Of a stretch of DNA of 64,000 nt, positions 8,863-18,869 are shown piece by piece. Source of the DNA: Vigna angularis (taxonomy: Eukaryota > Streptophyta > Magnoliopsida > Fabales > Fabaceae); assembly GCF_016808095.1 (NCBI RefSeq), contig NC_068972.1, positions 22,560,289 to 22,624,288 on the forward strand, written 5' to 3'. The position numbers and the translations under genes are program-made. Each line of letters begins with the position of its first letter. Within the stretch, counting starts at the first letter, position 1. The notes under the pieces are model-generated. The model was not told where the DNA came from. It saw only the letters and a program-made list of their open reading frames with translations, and did no database searches.

Positions 8863-10563
8863 TCATTTTACAACCCAAGCATATCTACCACTTGGAACGC
8901 CATAATGCTTAATTTTACATTTATTTGATGTATGACCCTTTTTCATACAATAAAAGCATGATGCAACATTTGTGTTCCTATAAGTTGTTCCTTTTTGTAC
9001 CCAAGTTCTACGGGTTCTATGATTATGTTTAATTTTAGGAACATACTTATTTTTAACAACCTTATTTTCATTTGTTTTACTACATTCTCTAGTGGTTGTA
9101 TTTTCAGAAAAATATTTGAATTTTATGCAAGATTCACATTCATTTTTAGCAACATATTTTTCTTTTTCATAATATAAAACTTTACTTTTTAAATTTCTAA
9201 TTTCTTCCGCTTGATATAAAAATTTATTTTTCAAGCTTCTGTTTTCTTCAGATAAATTTGTAAATTCAGTTTTCAAATTATCATTTATTTTAGAGAAATT
9301 TTCAGAAGTAATTTTCAAATTTTTATTTTCTTCAAGAACATTTTCAAAATTTAATTTTATCTCTTTGAAATCCTTTTTCAATTTCTTATGAGCTATATCT
9401 AATTTTTCGGATTCTACTAATAAAGCAGCATAAGTATCATGCAATTCAGTTTCACTATCATATTGACTAGAATTATCTGAATCGTTAGATGTACTTACTT
9501 GGCTTCCAGAGTCATCGTCATCCGCCATTAGACATATGTTTGCTTCTTCATCAGAACTGCTCGAGTCAGAAATTGATTCGTTGTCATCGTCCCATGCGAT
9601 GTATGCTTTCTTTTTCTTGAAGAACTTCTTTTCTTTCTTTTCTTCACCCTTCTTTTGATTTGGGCAGTCTGCTTTTAAGTGTCCTTTTTCTCCGCAACCA
9701 TAGCATCTATAGTTTGAGGAAGATCCTTGATTTTCTCTCTTTTCATTTCTGAATCTTCCTTTACCTTTTGATTTTATGAACCTATTGAACCTCTTGATGA
9801 GTAAACTCAAATTTTCATCTTCTTCTGAGTCTTCATCTTCCATTTTGCTTTTGTTCTTTTCTACCTCAGATTTGAAGGCTAGAGTCTTTTTCTTAGTTTT
9901 TGCTTCTTCTTCATCTAGTCTTCCGAGGTCAAGTTCATGCTCTCTCAACTTTCCAAATAATGCAGCCATTGTCATTGTGTTGAGATTTTGTGACTCAGAA
10001 ATTGCAGTCACTTTTGGTTGCCAAGACCTGTCTAAAGATTTCAAAATTTTAATATTAAGCTCATCACTATCGAAAGACTTACCTAATCCAATAAGATGAT
10101 TTACGATGTTGGTGAAGCGTTTCTGAACATCTACTATTGTTTCCCCTTGCTTCATCCTGAACATTTCGTATTCCTGGATTAATGTATTCTTTCTTGCTCT
10201 CTTAACATCATCTGTACCTTCATGGGTTACTCTAAGTACTTCCCACATTTCTTGTGCAGTTTTACAAATAGAAATCCTGTAAAACTCGTCAACAGTTAGA
10301 GCAGATGAAATAATATTACGAGCTTTTACATCATTACCAAATTTTCTCTTATCTTCAGCAGTCCATTGGTCACGGGGCTTTGGTTCCTGCATATTGTTAA
10401 TTGGAACAAAAGGACCAGATACAACAGCATCCCAAATATCTATATCAATAGATTCCATAAAAATTTGCATTCTTACCTTCCAGAATGCGTAATTTTCACC
10501 TGTGAATAATGGTGGTCTATTGATAGAAGCACCCTCTGCAAAGGTTTGATGTGATCCCGCCAT
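8863..10563 (-). CDS. Copia gag (capsid-nucleocapsid), SIRE type
   Basis: 566 residues from ATG 10563 (MAGSHQTFAEGAS). The N-terminus has NRPPLFTGENYAFWKVRMQ and a UBN2/gag region (EMWEVLRVTHEGTDDVKRAR), typical of long plant copia gags. Two CCHC zinc knuckles follow, CYGCGEKGHLKADC near the middle and CFYCMKKGHTSNKC near the C-terminus. Between them are acidic Asp/Ser/Glu tracts and a long coiled coil (LKKDFKEIKLNFENVLEE and onward). Packages RNA and forms the particle. The frame runs upstream through the primer site without stop, but ATG 10563 is the first ATG and matches the start of the related gag at 23826. It ends in UGA, and pol lies in the same frame 35 codons later. Confidence 0.92.
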   Translation of the reverse strand: MAGSHQTFAEGASINRPPLFTGENYAFWKVRMQIFMESIDIDIWDAVVSGPFVPINNMQEPKPRDQWTAEDKRKFGNDVKARNIISSALTVDEFYRISICKTAQEMWEVLRVTHEGTDDVKRARKNTLIQEYEMFRMKQGETIVDVQKRFTNIVNHLIGLGKSFDSDELNIKILKSLDRSWQPKVTAISESQNLNTMTMAALFGKLREHELDLGRLDEEEAKTKKKTLAFKSEVEKNKSKMEDEDSEEDENLSLLIKRFNRFIKSKGKGRFRNEKRENQGSSSNYRCYGCGEKGHLKADCPNQKKGEEKKEKKFFKKKKAYIAWDDDNESISDSSSSDEEANICLMADDDDSGSQVSTSNDSDNSSQYDSETELHDTYAALLVESEKLDIAHKKLKKDFKEIKLNFENVLEENKNLKITSENFSKINDNLKTEFTNLSEENRSLKNKFLYQAEEIRNLKSKVLYYEKEKYVAKNECESCIKFKYFSENTTTRECSKTNENKVVKNKYVPKIKHNHRTRRTWVQKGTTYRNTNVASCFYCMKKGHTSNKCKIKHYGVPSGRYAWVVK

Positions 10564-10583
10564 TTGAATGACTATCAAAGCAA

Positions 10584-10595
10584 GCTCTGATACCA
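10584..10595 (-). other. Primer-binding site, initiator tRNA-Met
   Basis: Minus strand TGGTATCAGAGC, complementary to the 3' end of plant initiator tRNA-Met. It lies two bases inside the 5' LTR, the standard start of minus-strand DNA synthesis in plant copia elements. Confidence 0.92.
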
Positions 10596-10597
10596 AT

Positions 10598-11765
10598 TGT
10601 CAGAGCGGCTGCAGCGGAATGGTTAGCGTAGGATAACAAACCAAGAGGGGGGGTGAATTGGTTCTTACTAAAATCGTGTGCCTTAAAAATTTCTACTCAA
10701 TTAAACTTACTTAGCAAATAATAAAGACAATAAAATAGAGTAAGGTTGAGAGAAATTTGCACAGTTGATTTTATCCTGGTTCGGATCTTACCAATCCTAC
10801 GTCCAGTCGCTTATCTCAAAAACAAGATAAACACTTCACTAATCACAAAACTATTACAAACTACAATCACACAGATACAATTTGTAAAAGTTTAGAAAAC
10901 ACCTCTCTTGAAGCCACAAGAGATGAAACAACACCTCCTTTGAATCTTCACAAAGGATGAAACACTTCCTCCGAATACTTCACGAAGGATGAATTCCTCT
11001 TCCAAACACTTCCTTAGATGCACCAAGGATGAACCAGCTATTCCTCTATCACCGTAGCAGTATTTCACCAACTCTACAGACAGAGTTTCCTTAGCTGAGC
11101 AAGAGTACACAATTCTCAAGAGTTTCAGAGTATTTGAGCACAAGGGAAGAGTTATCTTGAGAGAAAATGAGAGTCTATTTATAGACTCATCCAAAGTCTC
11201 TTCCATTCTTCGAAAATGAGCCATCTGACTGTTTTAATCGATTAAATCAAGTATTAATCGATTAAACTAAGTATAACGGCTAGTTTTTCAAATATGAAAC
11301 CTCTAACGGCTAGTGTTAATCGATTATTCTCAGGTTTAATCGATTAACTAATCGATTAATTTAGGCTTTAATCGATTATTCCAGTGTAACGGCTAGTCTT
11401 CAACTCTGGAACCTCCAACGGACTGTTTTAATCGATTAATCTCAGGATTAATCGATTATGGAATCGATTAATCCAAGCTTTAATCGATTAATCCAGAGGC
11501 AATTTTGGTTTTCATTTGTCAGCCTCGTTTTAATCGATTAAGACCCTTTTTAATCGATTAATACAGTGCACTTTGGACTCTGGTTTTTGATTATATGGTA
11601 TGAAATTACATGGAATCAAAAACACTCAAATGTCTAAGTCCTAGACACTAAATTATAATTATTACAAAAGCTTTTCCATAGCAATACAAGTCTTCCTAAC
11701 ATCTTGATTTCTTCTTGACTTGATTTGGACATCATCAAAACTTCATCTTCATCATTTTGCTAACA
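10598..11765 (-). repeat. 5' LTR of the SIRE-like copia element
   Basis: 1168 bp, TG...CA, the partner of 56-1223. Promoter parts are at the same offsets: TATA box near 11176-11183 and twelve AATCGATT motifs at 11236-11559. Followed on the right by the target duplication CACTC and the interrupted gypsy gag. Confidence 0.95.
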
Positions 11766-12054
11766 CACTCCACTTGTTCAGACTCTGGTTTGGATGTGAT
11801 TTAAGCCATTCCTTTGCTTTGCCTGTCAAAGAAAAAGGAAACAAACGCATATATACATGGTCAAGATCTCTTTCTTCAAATCCCATAGTTCCTATCAGAT
11901 CATGGAACGTAGAAAGATGAATATATGGATCTTCATTATCCATTCCAGTGAATTGATGAGAATTGATTAGGCTAAGGAAAGTTGGCTTCATCTCCAATGT
12001 TTTGGTGGTGGACAATATTACTATGCTAGAAAAATATCTTGGCCCTTGTTGCAT
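11766..12054 (-). pseudogene. Athila/Tat-like gypsy gag, N-terminal part
   Basis: Minus-strand frame from ATG 12054 with MKPTFLSLINSHQFTG, EDPYIHLSTFHDLIGTM and LFPFSLTGKAKEWLKSHP, diagnostic for the plant retrotrans_gag family. The last gag codon read before the copia LTR is Trp-Ser in LNKWS. The frame then runs a few codons into the LTR and stops. The same frame resumes at 55 on the other side of the copia element. Upstream are a leader, a tRNA-Asp primer site and an LTR in the right order. Confidence 0.85.
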
Positions 12055-12380
12055 AACATAGTCTCCAATGTTCTTCTAGGTAGGGTTGCTCCTTTTTCCG
12101 CCATATTTTCTGTTTCCAGATGTGTGATGGAAGTATTGGAAGATTTTTCCTTTGTTTTTCCTTGCTTCTTCTTGTTTTTGCCTCTATTTCTTCAAGCGGT
12201 TTTTTCTATCTCTAGGTCAAATGCTAATTGATCTTTAGAAACCTGACCTCTTAAGAACATAAATCAAAATAGCTCAAGCAAGGATTAGTACAAAAGAGAA
12301 AACTAAATAAACTAAATAAAAAAAAGAAATATATTCACAAAGCTGGATGAGATAACTTTAAAAATTCAAAAGAAAACTGT
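12055..12380 (-). other. Gypsy untranslated leader
   Basis: Lies between primer site and gag ATG in the gypsy element. Purine- and T-rich tracts, no open frame of note. Consistent with a leader/packaging region, which is inference from position. Confidence 0.5.
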
Positions 12381-12398
12381 TCCCCAGCAACGGCGCCA
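12381..12398 (-). other. Primer-binding site, tRNA-Asp type
   Basis: Minus strand TGGCGCCGTTGCTGGGGA, matching the complement of plant tRNA-Asp 3' end with one mismatch (T for C). This primer is typical of Athila/Tat gypsy elements and sets the element's orientation. Confidence 0.85.
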
Positions 12399-12406
12399 AA
12401 AATACT

Positions 12407-13630
12407 TGTTGAATCTTTTGGCAAGCGTACCAATAGTCAACTGTAGTATAATGATTTTTAAGTAAGAGTATCGATCCCACAAGGAACAACTTCAATTAAA
12501 TAGATAAATTTATCTCAAAGAACATATATACAAGGGTATTCAATCTGATTCATAATGGATTTTGATAATTTGTACTACGTTGCCTAAAGGTAAAATAGTA
12601 ACAGCAGATAAGTTAAAGAATGTTTAATATGAGAAGTTGGGATTGAATTCATCTATCTCACTCGTCTACAATCTGAATGAATTTAAACATATAACAACTG
12701 AAATTACCAATATTGATGCAACACACATAAGTCATTTATACCAATTCCTCGCGTATAAAATTCATAAGATCAGTTCCTTGAATATTGATTCCTCACACAT
12801 CCAACAAACTGTCCAACATTATATTCAAGTGTTATAAGCAATTGATAAACTGAAATCTATTCCTAGCATCACAGGATATCATATTATCTTGTTCAGATTA
12901 GATTTTAGAAATACTTTCCAGTCACGTCTAAAACCCACATTCATGAAACTATTGATCAGATAGAATCAAGCATTAAGAGTAGAACAAAAATACCAATATT
13001 GAATAAAAACAGAAATGCTATATATAAATATCACCAGATTACATCCGAGTTCGAATCGATTACATTCAATCCCAAGAGAAAAGATCATCCACTCATGGTA
13101 GCCATTAACATTCTAAGAGATGAAGAAGAAGATCCCTACAGCTAAAGTTGAAGAAAAACTCTTTGGGTAGCTCTGTGACTTTTTTCCCGCAACTTTCTCT
13201 TCTTTATTTTCTTTCTGAATCGTAAGTATATATACTGCGCGAATTCTCGTTTAAGCTAGATGATTATCGCTTAAGCGAGAAGAAACTTCTTGGAGAAGAT
13301 TGGTCATTCTCACTTAAGCTAAATTATTCTCGCTTAAGCGAGAATGAATTTTAAAGTAATGGCTTCCTGCACGAATCTTGCTTAAGTGAGATCATTTTAG
13401 CTTGGGCGAATTGTTGCAGGATTTGCTCTTCTCTCTTTTCTCTTCTCTCTTAATTTATCTGGAACATATTCAAAATAGGGATCAAATGATTTCCTTTTAA
13501 TCAACAACTCAGAAACATATGATTACATTTCATCTTTCTTAGATTGGGGCGAATTGATACAAATGTAAACAATTTAAAACAGAAGTGCCAAAATTTCATA
13601 TGAAAATTTACTAATTTTTTGCACTTATCA
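12407..13630 (-). repeat. 5' LTR of the Athila/Tat-like gypsy element
   Basis: About 1224 bp; on the minus strand it opens TGATAAGTGC and ends near ACA just before the primer site. A TATA box (TATATATA, 13227-13234) is followed in transcription direction by sequence leading to the primer site. Upstream of it is an array of CGCTTAAGCG palindromes. To the right it abuts copia reverse transcriptase, the older host of this insertion. The other LTR is outside the window. Confidence 0.85.
13244..13415 (-). promoter_or_regulatory. CGCTTAAGCG palindrome array in gypsy LTR
   Basis: A perfect 20 bp palindrome ATTCTCGCTTAAGCGAGAAT sits at 13326-13345 and a 12 bp core TCGCTTAAGCGA at 13267-13278. Degenerate or half copies lie near 13244, 13306, 13376 and 13400. 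The array is directly upstream of the LTR TATA box on the minus strand. Confidence 0.65.
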
Positions 13631-14960
13631 AATGGTATAGTTGTAAGAAACAAAGCTAGACTTGTTGTCAAAGGTTATTCACAACAAGAAGGTATAGACT
13701 ATACTGAAACTTATGCACTTGTGGCTAGATTAGAAGGCATTCACATTGTACTTTCATTTGTTGCATTTAGTAAAATTAAATTGTATCAAATGAATGTAAG
13801 AAGTGTGTTTCTAAATAGTGAAATCAAAGAAGAAGTTTATGTGGAATAACCTCTTGGCTTTGAGTTCTCTGCCAATCTTGTTCATGTTTTCAAATTAAAC
13901 AAAGCTTTTTATATATTAAAGCAAGCTTACAGAGTTTGGTATGAACGCTTAAGTTCTTTCTTAATATAAATAAGTTTTCCAAGCAGAAAGGTAGACACCA
14001 CATTGTTTTGTAAAAATCTAAACATCATTATCCAAATAAATGTTGATGATATTATTTTTTGTGCTACTAACGATTCTCTCTACCAAGAATTCTTTGAATT
14101 GATGCAAAATGAATTTAAGATAAGTAGGATGGAAGAACTCAAGTTCTTTCTAGGTCTACATATTAAACAAGAATAAGACTTTATTTTCATACACTAGACG
14201 AAGTATGTAAGAGAACTCTTAAAGAAGTTTAAGTTGGACAATGTAAAGGAGATGAAGACTCCAATGCACCCAACGACCAACTTGGGACTAGGCAAGAGCT
14301 CAACTAATATGGACAATGCCATCTATCGACAAATGATAGGTTCACTGCTTTATCTCACAATGTCAAGCCTTGATATCATGTTTAGCGTTTACCTATGCAC
14401 CAAATTTCAATTTCACCCTAGAGATACCTATTTTACTCTAATTAAACACATTTTTATTATCTCATTGGAACAATTAATCTTGGTCTTTATTTTAAGGAAC
14501 GAGAAAATTTCATAGTACAAGACTACTATAACGTAGACTAAGCTAGAGATAGGATCGAAGGGAAAATCACCATAGGAGGTTGTCACTTCATTGGAGGCAA
14601 TCTTATTTCCTAGACTAGCAAGAGACTCTCAACGACTGAAGCATAATATTTCTCAGCTGCCAGTTGTTGTTCTCAACTTCTCCGGTTCAAGGATCAACTA
14701 GAAGATTATGATGTCTATTCTTATCTTTTATGATAATAATGATGCAATTAGTCTAAGAATCCAATTTTGCATTCCCGTGCTAAAAACATTGAGATCAAAC
14801 ACAATTTCATACGAAATCATGTCTAAAAGAGGATCGTGGATTTATAGTATGTAAATACAGAAGATCAACTTATTGACATTTTTACGAAACCCCTGTTGGA
14901 AGACAGACTGATTCGTCCAAGGACATTATTGAGAATGAACTTATTAAAAGAATGACTTGA
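13631..14960 (+). pseudogene. Decayed copia reverse transcriptase-RNase H
   Basis: Starts abruptly at the gypsy LTR edge with [18 protein letters not shown], inside the reverse transcriptase. It continues through [16 protein letters not shown], a VDDIIF catalytic box (INVDDIIFCATN), [23 protein letters not shown] and RNase H remnants, ending near LIDIFTKPLLEDRLI. Several stop codons and frame changes break it. The gag, protease and integrase parts should lie beyond the left window edge, on the other side of the nested gypsy element. Plus strand, opposite to the two younger elements. Confidence 0.88.
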
Positions 14961-15357
14961 CTCAACGCATTTATCTCTTGCATTATGTAAGGTCTAGGAA
15001 CACGTGTCTAAGACTCATCATCTAAGACGTCATGATCACATGTAGCGTCTAATGATTCATTGTCTAGAAGATAAATCATTCACCATTTCATTACATCTAT
15101 TTAGTAACTGAGTCCATCAATTGGTCCATTATCTTGTCTAGGCCTAAATTGTTTCCTTTAAGAGATGTGACGTTTCCTTTCTCCCAACAGTTTTCTCTCC
15201 CCAAGGCATTTACTCATTCTTAACCTAGTACCTTTTTGACTTAAGACTCACTTGCTACTCTCTGAAACCATCTCTTCACTTTCTCTCGGTGCAGAAATCA
15301 TCCCCTACCTGCTTCCCAACCTAATTTCCATCTTCACCCAAACCTCTCCCTACAACC
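14961..15357 (+). other. Spacer between pol remnant and extra ORF remnant
   Basis: No open frame. Contains short degenerate repeats (variants of TCTAAGAC/GTCTAG) and a CT-rich stretch before ATG 15358, again resembling a leader. It holds the place where the younger SIRE-like elements have their internal promoter. Confidence 0.4.
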
Positions 15358-16310
15358 ATGATAAATGAAGAACAACTTGCCATCACCTGGAGGAAGTTTA
15401 TTCTTCAGCGAAAAGAGCTCTTGTTATCCATGCCTCAATCAATAAACCCATCAAGTTGTTTTCGGAATACTGGGGGGACTAGAAAGAACTATGTGCCTAA
15501 GGTTTCAACGTCATCATCAACGCTCATAACTACGGGATGTCAAAATATTTCGATTGTGATACTCCAGTTCCAGTAGAGCTTGTAAGGCAATTTTAGACGA
15601 ATGTTGATCTTCATAATGAAAACAGTCTTATCTCAAAAGTCATTGTAAAGGAGATAACTTTAAACATTGCCACTATAGCGTCTACCATTGACTGTGTCTA
15701 ATACAACAACTGCTACTATGAAGGATGGGATGACCTTTATGCCTATAATGGTTCTGTTGAACTGTTCTTTATGGAACAAACTTCTCAAAGGACCTACTCG
15801 GAAAAGAGGTCGTTTATAGGTTGCTGACTACATATGCCAAGGTTATGCAACATATTTGCTCCAAAACTTTTCTGCACAAGAATAACTCTAAAGACTGTGT
15901 GACGAAGCTAGGATATTCCCTTCAATCTGCCTCACATCATTTTTATCAATTTGATTCGGTCTATAAAAAACTTGGATAAAGGTGATTATAGCTGTTATTA
16001 TGCTTCCCTGATTGAACGAGTTATTATGAATCATAAATTTTTGGATTACTTGCCCTAAGTTGTGCCTACCGAGGTTCCCGCTTTGGAATCACCAACATAT
16101 GACAAATGCATGTGGATGTTGATGTGAGCAGACTATCTACTACTCCACAATTGGATGGTAAGTGTCTTGCCAAGGAGACAAAACAAATTGGTTTCGTCCC
16201 ACAGGAATGAAAAGATGAAGAAATCCCTAAGGAAGAAGACCTGGTTAAACAGAGTTTACGATAATTCGTAAGACTCCAGGAAACTTGATCGTATACTCGA
16301 ATCATAAACT
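15358..16310 (+). pseudogene. Decayed extra post-pol ORF of the older copia element
   Basis: An ATG at 15358 opens a 72-codon frame (MINEEQLAITWRKF). Further fragments in shifted frames give IVKEITLNIATIASTID, YEGWDDLY and, near 15990-16060, DYSCYYASLIERVIMNHKFLDYLP. These patterns match the order of the extra-ORF family (a 'KGKEI.L' type strand, then a segment ending in a second helical part). Too decayed for a firm call; the position after RNase H supports it. Confidence 0.45.
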
Positions 16311-17172
16311 CATAAGAGTTTACTTTATTTACATGAAAAAAAATATAAATTCATAAAAATCTTTTTCATAAAAATATTGTTACTGTAAAACATAAATTGA
16401 TATATTAAAGTCTCTATGTCTAATCCTCTAATAATGATATCATTATCTCCATCATCATTTTCCCGGAACATTGAAGATGTACTTGGATTAACTTCTACCT
16501 ATTTCGATGGGTTTCCAAACATAGTAAGATAAACTTTTTCACTACAAACATAAAAAATAAAATGTCAAACAACATAAAATGCTTTGGTAATAAAACATGA
16601 AATCAATTTAAACATCACCAACACTATAGGTGGTAGAGGGTTTATACTTATGCAACCCGTGAGTTCAAAGACCATATACACAGCCAGATCAACGACAGAT
16701 CGATGGCGATGGCGAGATCGACGACGACGGTGAGATAGACGGTGACAGTGAGATCGACGGTGATGGCCAGATCGACGGCGACGACACAAACTTTGCGAAC
16801 GAAGGTGAGATCAAACGACGACAAGGAAGGCGTGACGGAGGGCGAGATCGACGACGAACGACAGTGCAACAAAGGCGAGATCGTACGATGAGATTAACGA
16901 CGAGACCGCGAGAAAGGAGATGAACAGTGAGAACGAAACCAGTGAGTGAATCGATTCAACGAAAGCTCTAAAAACCTAATCTGGTGAGCCCTAAAAAACT
17001 CGCAAAATCGGAACCCAACTCGCGATTTCAGGCGAGTGTAACGAGCCTATCACCGATTCTACCGATCCCACACCAAAAACGAGTTTCCTTACGAGTTAAC
17101 TCGAAAGCACCGAGTGAACTCGTAAACTCGACCGAGTTAACGAGTTAACTCGCGAGTTCGATAACCATGATC
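16311..17172. repeat. AT-rich stretch, then GC-rich degenerate repeat
   Basis: 16311-16660 is AT-rich with nothing recognised. 16680-16900 is a degenerate tandem repeat around GAGATCGACGRCGA, unusually GC-rich for this window, which produces two artificial low-complexity minus-strand frames. 17030-17165 is packed with CGAGTT/AACTCG units, including the palindrome CGAGTTAACTCG. This may be the end of an unrecognised DNA transposon truncated by the next element. Confidence 0.5.
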
Positions 17173-17177
17173 AAGAG

Positions 17178-18593
17178 TGTTAAAATAGAATGACTTAGTT
17201 TCTCACACCAAGACGGGGTGAATTGGTGAAGTGTAAAAATATAAGCTTTCAAAATCTATTTCACAAAATAAGATGCTTTTACACTTTTCTTGAATCGCAA
17301 GTTAAAAGATATGCAATGCAGCAGTAAACTTAATCGAATATACTGACAATTTAATCGACTTAATAAAAGAGTGTAGGGATCAGAAAGTTCAAATGCTGAT
17401 TTTTATACTGGTTCGGCCAACCTGCCTACAACCAGTGTCCTTCCAACCACAGGAAGCAAATGCACTATAAAGATCAAGGTTTTTACAACAAGGTTTTTAC
17501 AGAGACCTCACATCAAAAGTGTAAAACACTTCTCTAACCCTCTAATCCAAATATAGGCAACAAACAAACAAGACCAACAACAAGAACACCCTCTTCTATT
17601 GTCTATCCCTTTGAGGCACCCTTAAAGTCAAGAACATCGTTCTTCTTCCTGCAAACACCGCAGGGAATCCAAGCCAATCTTCAAAGATTGCAAATCTTGA
17701 TCGCGCAGAATACACCCAGTTGTGCAGATTGATCAGACATTCAAATAAGCCAGCCTTGCTTCTCAAGAAACCTCAAGTCTTTGATCACCACTAATCTTGG
17801 TTCTTGGAGCTTTTCCTTTCTCTGTAAGATCACACAACGTCCAGTAAAAGATATGAAAGTGTTAAATGCACAAAAGTTCTTACAAAATTCAAATCAACGT
17901 CAATTTATAGTAATACACACATCAGACGCATTTTAATTGATTTAGCTGCTAATGTAGTTGAATACATCTTGTAGTTATAACAGATTAACATCAGTGAAGC
18001 TCATTAATTGAATGAACATTTAATACAGTCGACTTACAATAAATGTTTGGTTAATATATTTAAAAATATGACCGTTAAAACAATTATGTCAAGCATTCAA
18101 TCAATTTTGAAAATAACAACCAACTTAGTTGAATACAAATTGCATGTAGTCGATTAAGAAAAATCACTTAGCATATTTTTGAAAACTTTTCTCTTCAAAA
18201 TAACTCACATCACACTTGATAAAAGTTTGTGCAAACACACAAGTTGTAATCGATTCATCCCATAATGTAATCGACTTAAAACTGTTGTTTTTCTACACAT
18301 TAAAGTTCAACCAAAGTGCTTGTGATTTTCCATTTCCAAAAACTTATGTCATGCATACACATATAAAATCACATATTAAATAGAATGATATGCAATGAAG
18401 AACACAATCATGTTCACAAATATGCTTATACAAATTTATCATAGTAAAGAAAAGCATATAACATGTAAGCATAGAACATGTAACACAAAATACTCATGTG
18501 TTATTAATTATGTGTTGTCATCATCAAAAACACAAATATCACTGAGATTGTGGGTTCAGCTAAACCAATGCTCCCCTATTAACAATCTCAATA
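17178..18593 (-). repeat. 3' LTR of the second SIRE-like element
   Basis: Starts TGTTAAAATAG after AAGAG (17173-17177) and ends next to the polypurine tract. Matches 23865-25214. Has a TATA-like TTTATAG near 17904 with degenerate TCGATTAA/GTCGACTTA motifs on its upstream side (17931-18290), a decayed version of the array in the first element. Confidence 0.82.
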
Positions 18594-18616
18594 ATCTCCC
18601 CCTTTTTTTATGATGC
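18594..18616 (-). other. Polypurine tract of second SIRE-like element
   Basis: Minus strand A7-GGGGGAGAT abutting the LTR start. The same sequence recurs beyond the other LTR at 25215-25236, which is unexpected for a simple element. Confidence 0.65.
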
Positions 18617-18869
18617 ACAACCATGATTAATAAACAACCATGTTGCATAAATCATACATATTATCTTAATATTCAATTATATCAAATTCTCCCCCCTTTG
18701 GGCATTATTAAAAAAGATATTCAGAGTAATTGAGATATTGATAATCACACATATAGAGATGCATCAGATAAGATAACATAAATAATATGATGCTCCCCCT
18801 ATCAATGATATTCACATGACAATAATATTTTCTACCCCTTAATGGAAACATTGTTACCAATAAGGAGCA

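Larger units (their letters stand above)
56..11765 (-). mobile_element. SIRE/Maximus-like Ty1-copia retrotransposon, near complete
   Basis: An 11.7 kb element transcribed on the minus strand. It has two 1168 bp LTRs beginning TG and ending CA and a perfect 5 bp target duplication CACTC (51-55 and 11766-11770). The initiator-Met tRNA primer site is at 10584-10595 and a polypurine tract is at 1224-1246. Order on the minus strand is 5' LTR, gag, protease-integrase, reverse transcriptase-RNase H, extra ORF, 3' LTR. The long gag with two zinc knuckles and an extra ORF after pol fit the SIRE/Maximus lineage. Breaks are one base too many in an A7 run in pol, stop codons between gag and pol, and a 2.7 kb insertion in the extra ORF. 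The LTRs look identical wherever I compared them, so the insertion is recent. Confidence 0.93.

Noticed and set aside
9776..10099. Plus-strand 107-codon frame
   Set aside because: Antisense shadow of the gag coiled-coil and acidic region.
10584..10595. tRNA-Met gene piece
   Set aside because: Only the 12-base primer complement is present next to an LTR; no cloverleaf.
12381..12398. tRNA-Asp gene piece
   Set aside because: Only the primer complement is present; no cloverleaf can be formed from the flanks.
16565..16872. Arg/His-rich and Val/Asp-rich minus-strand frames
   Set aside because: Products of the degenerate GAGATCGACG repeat.
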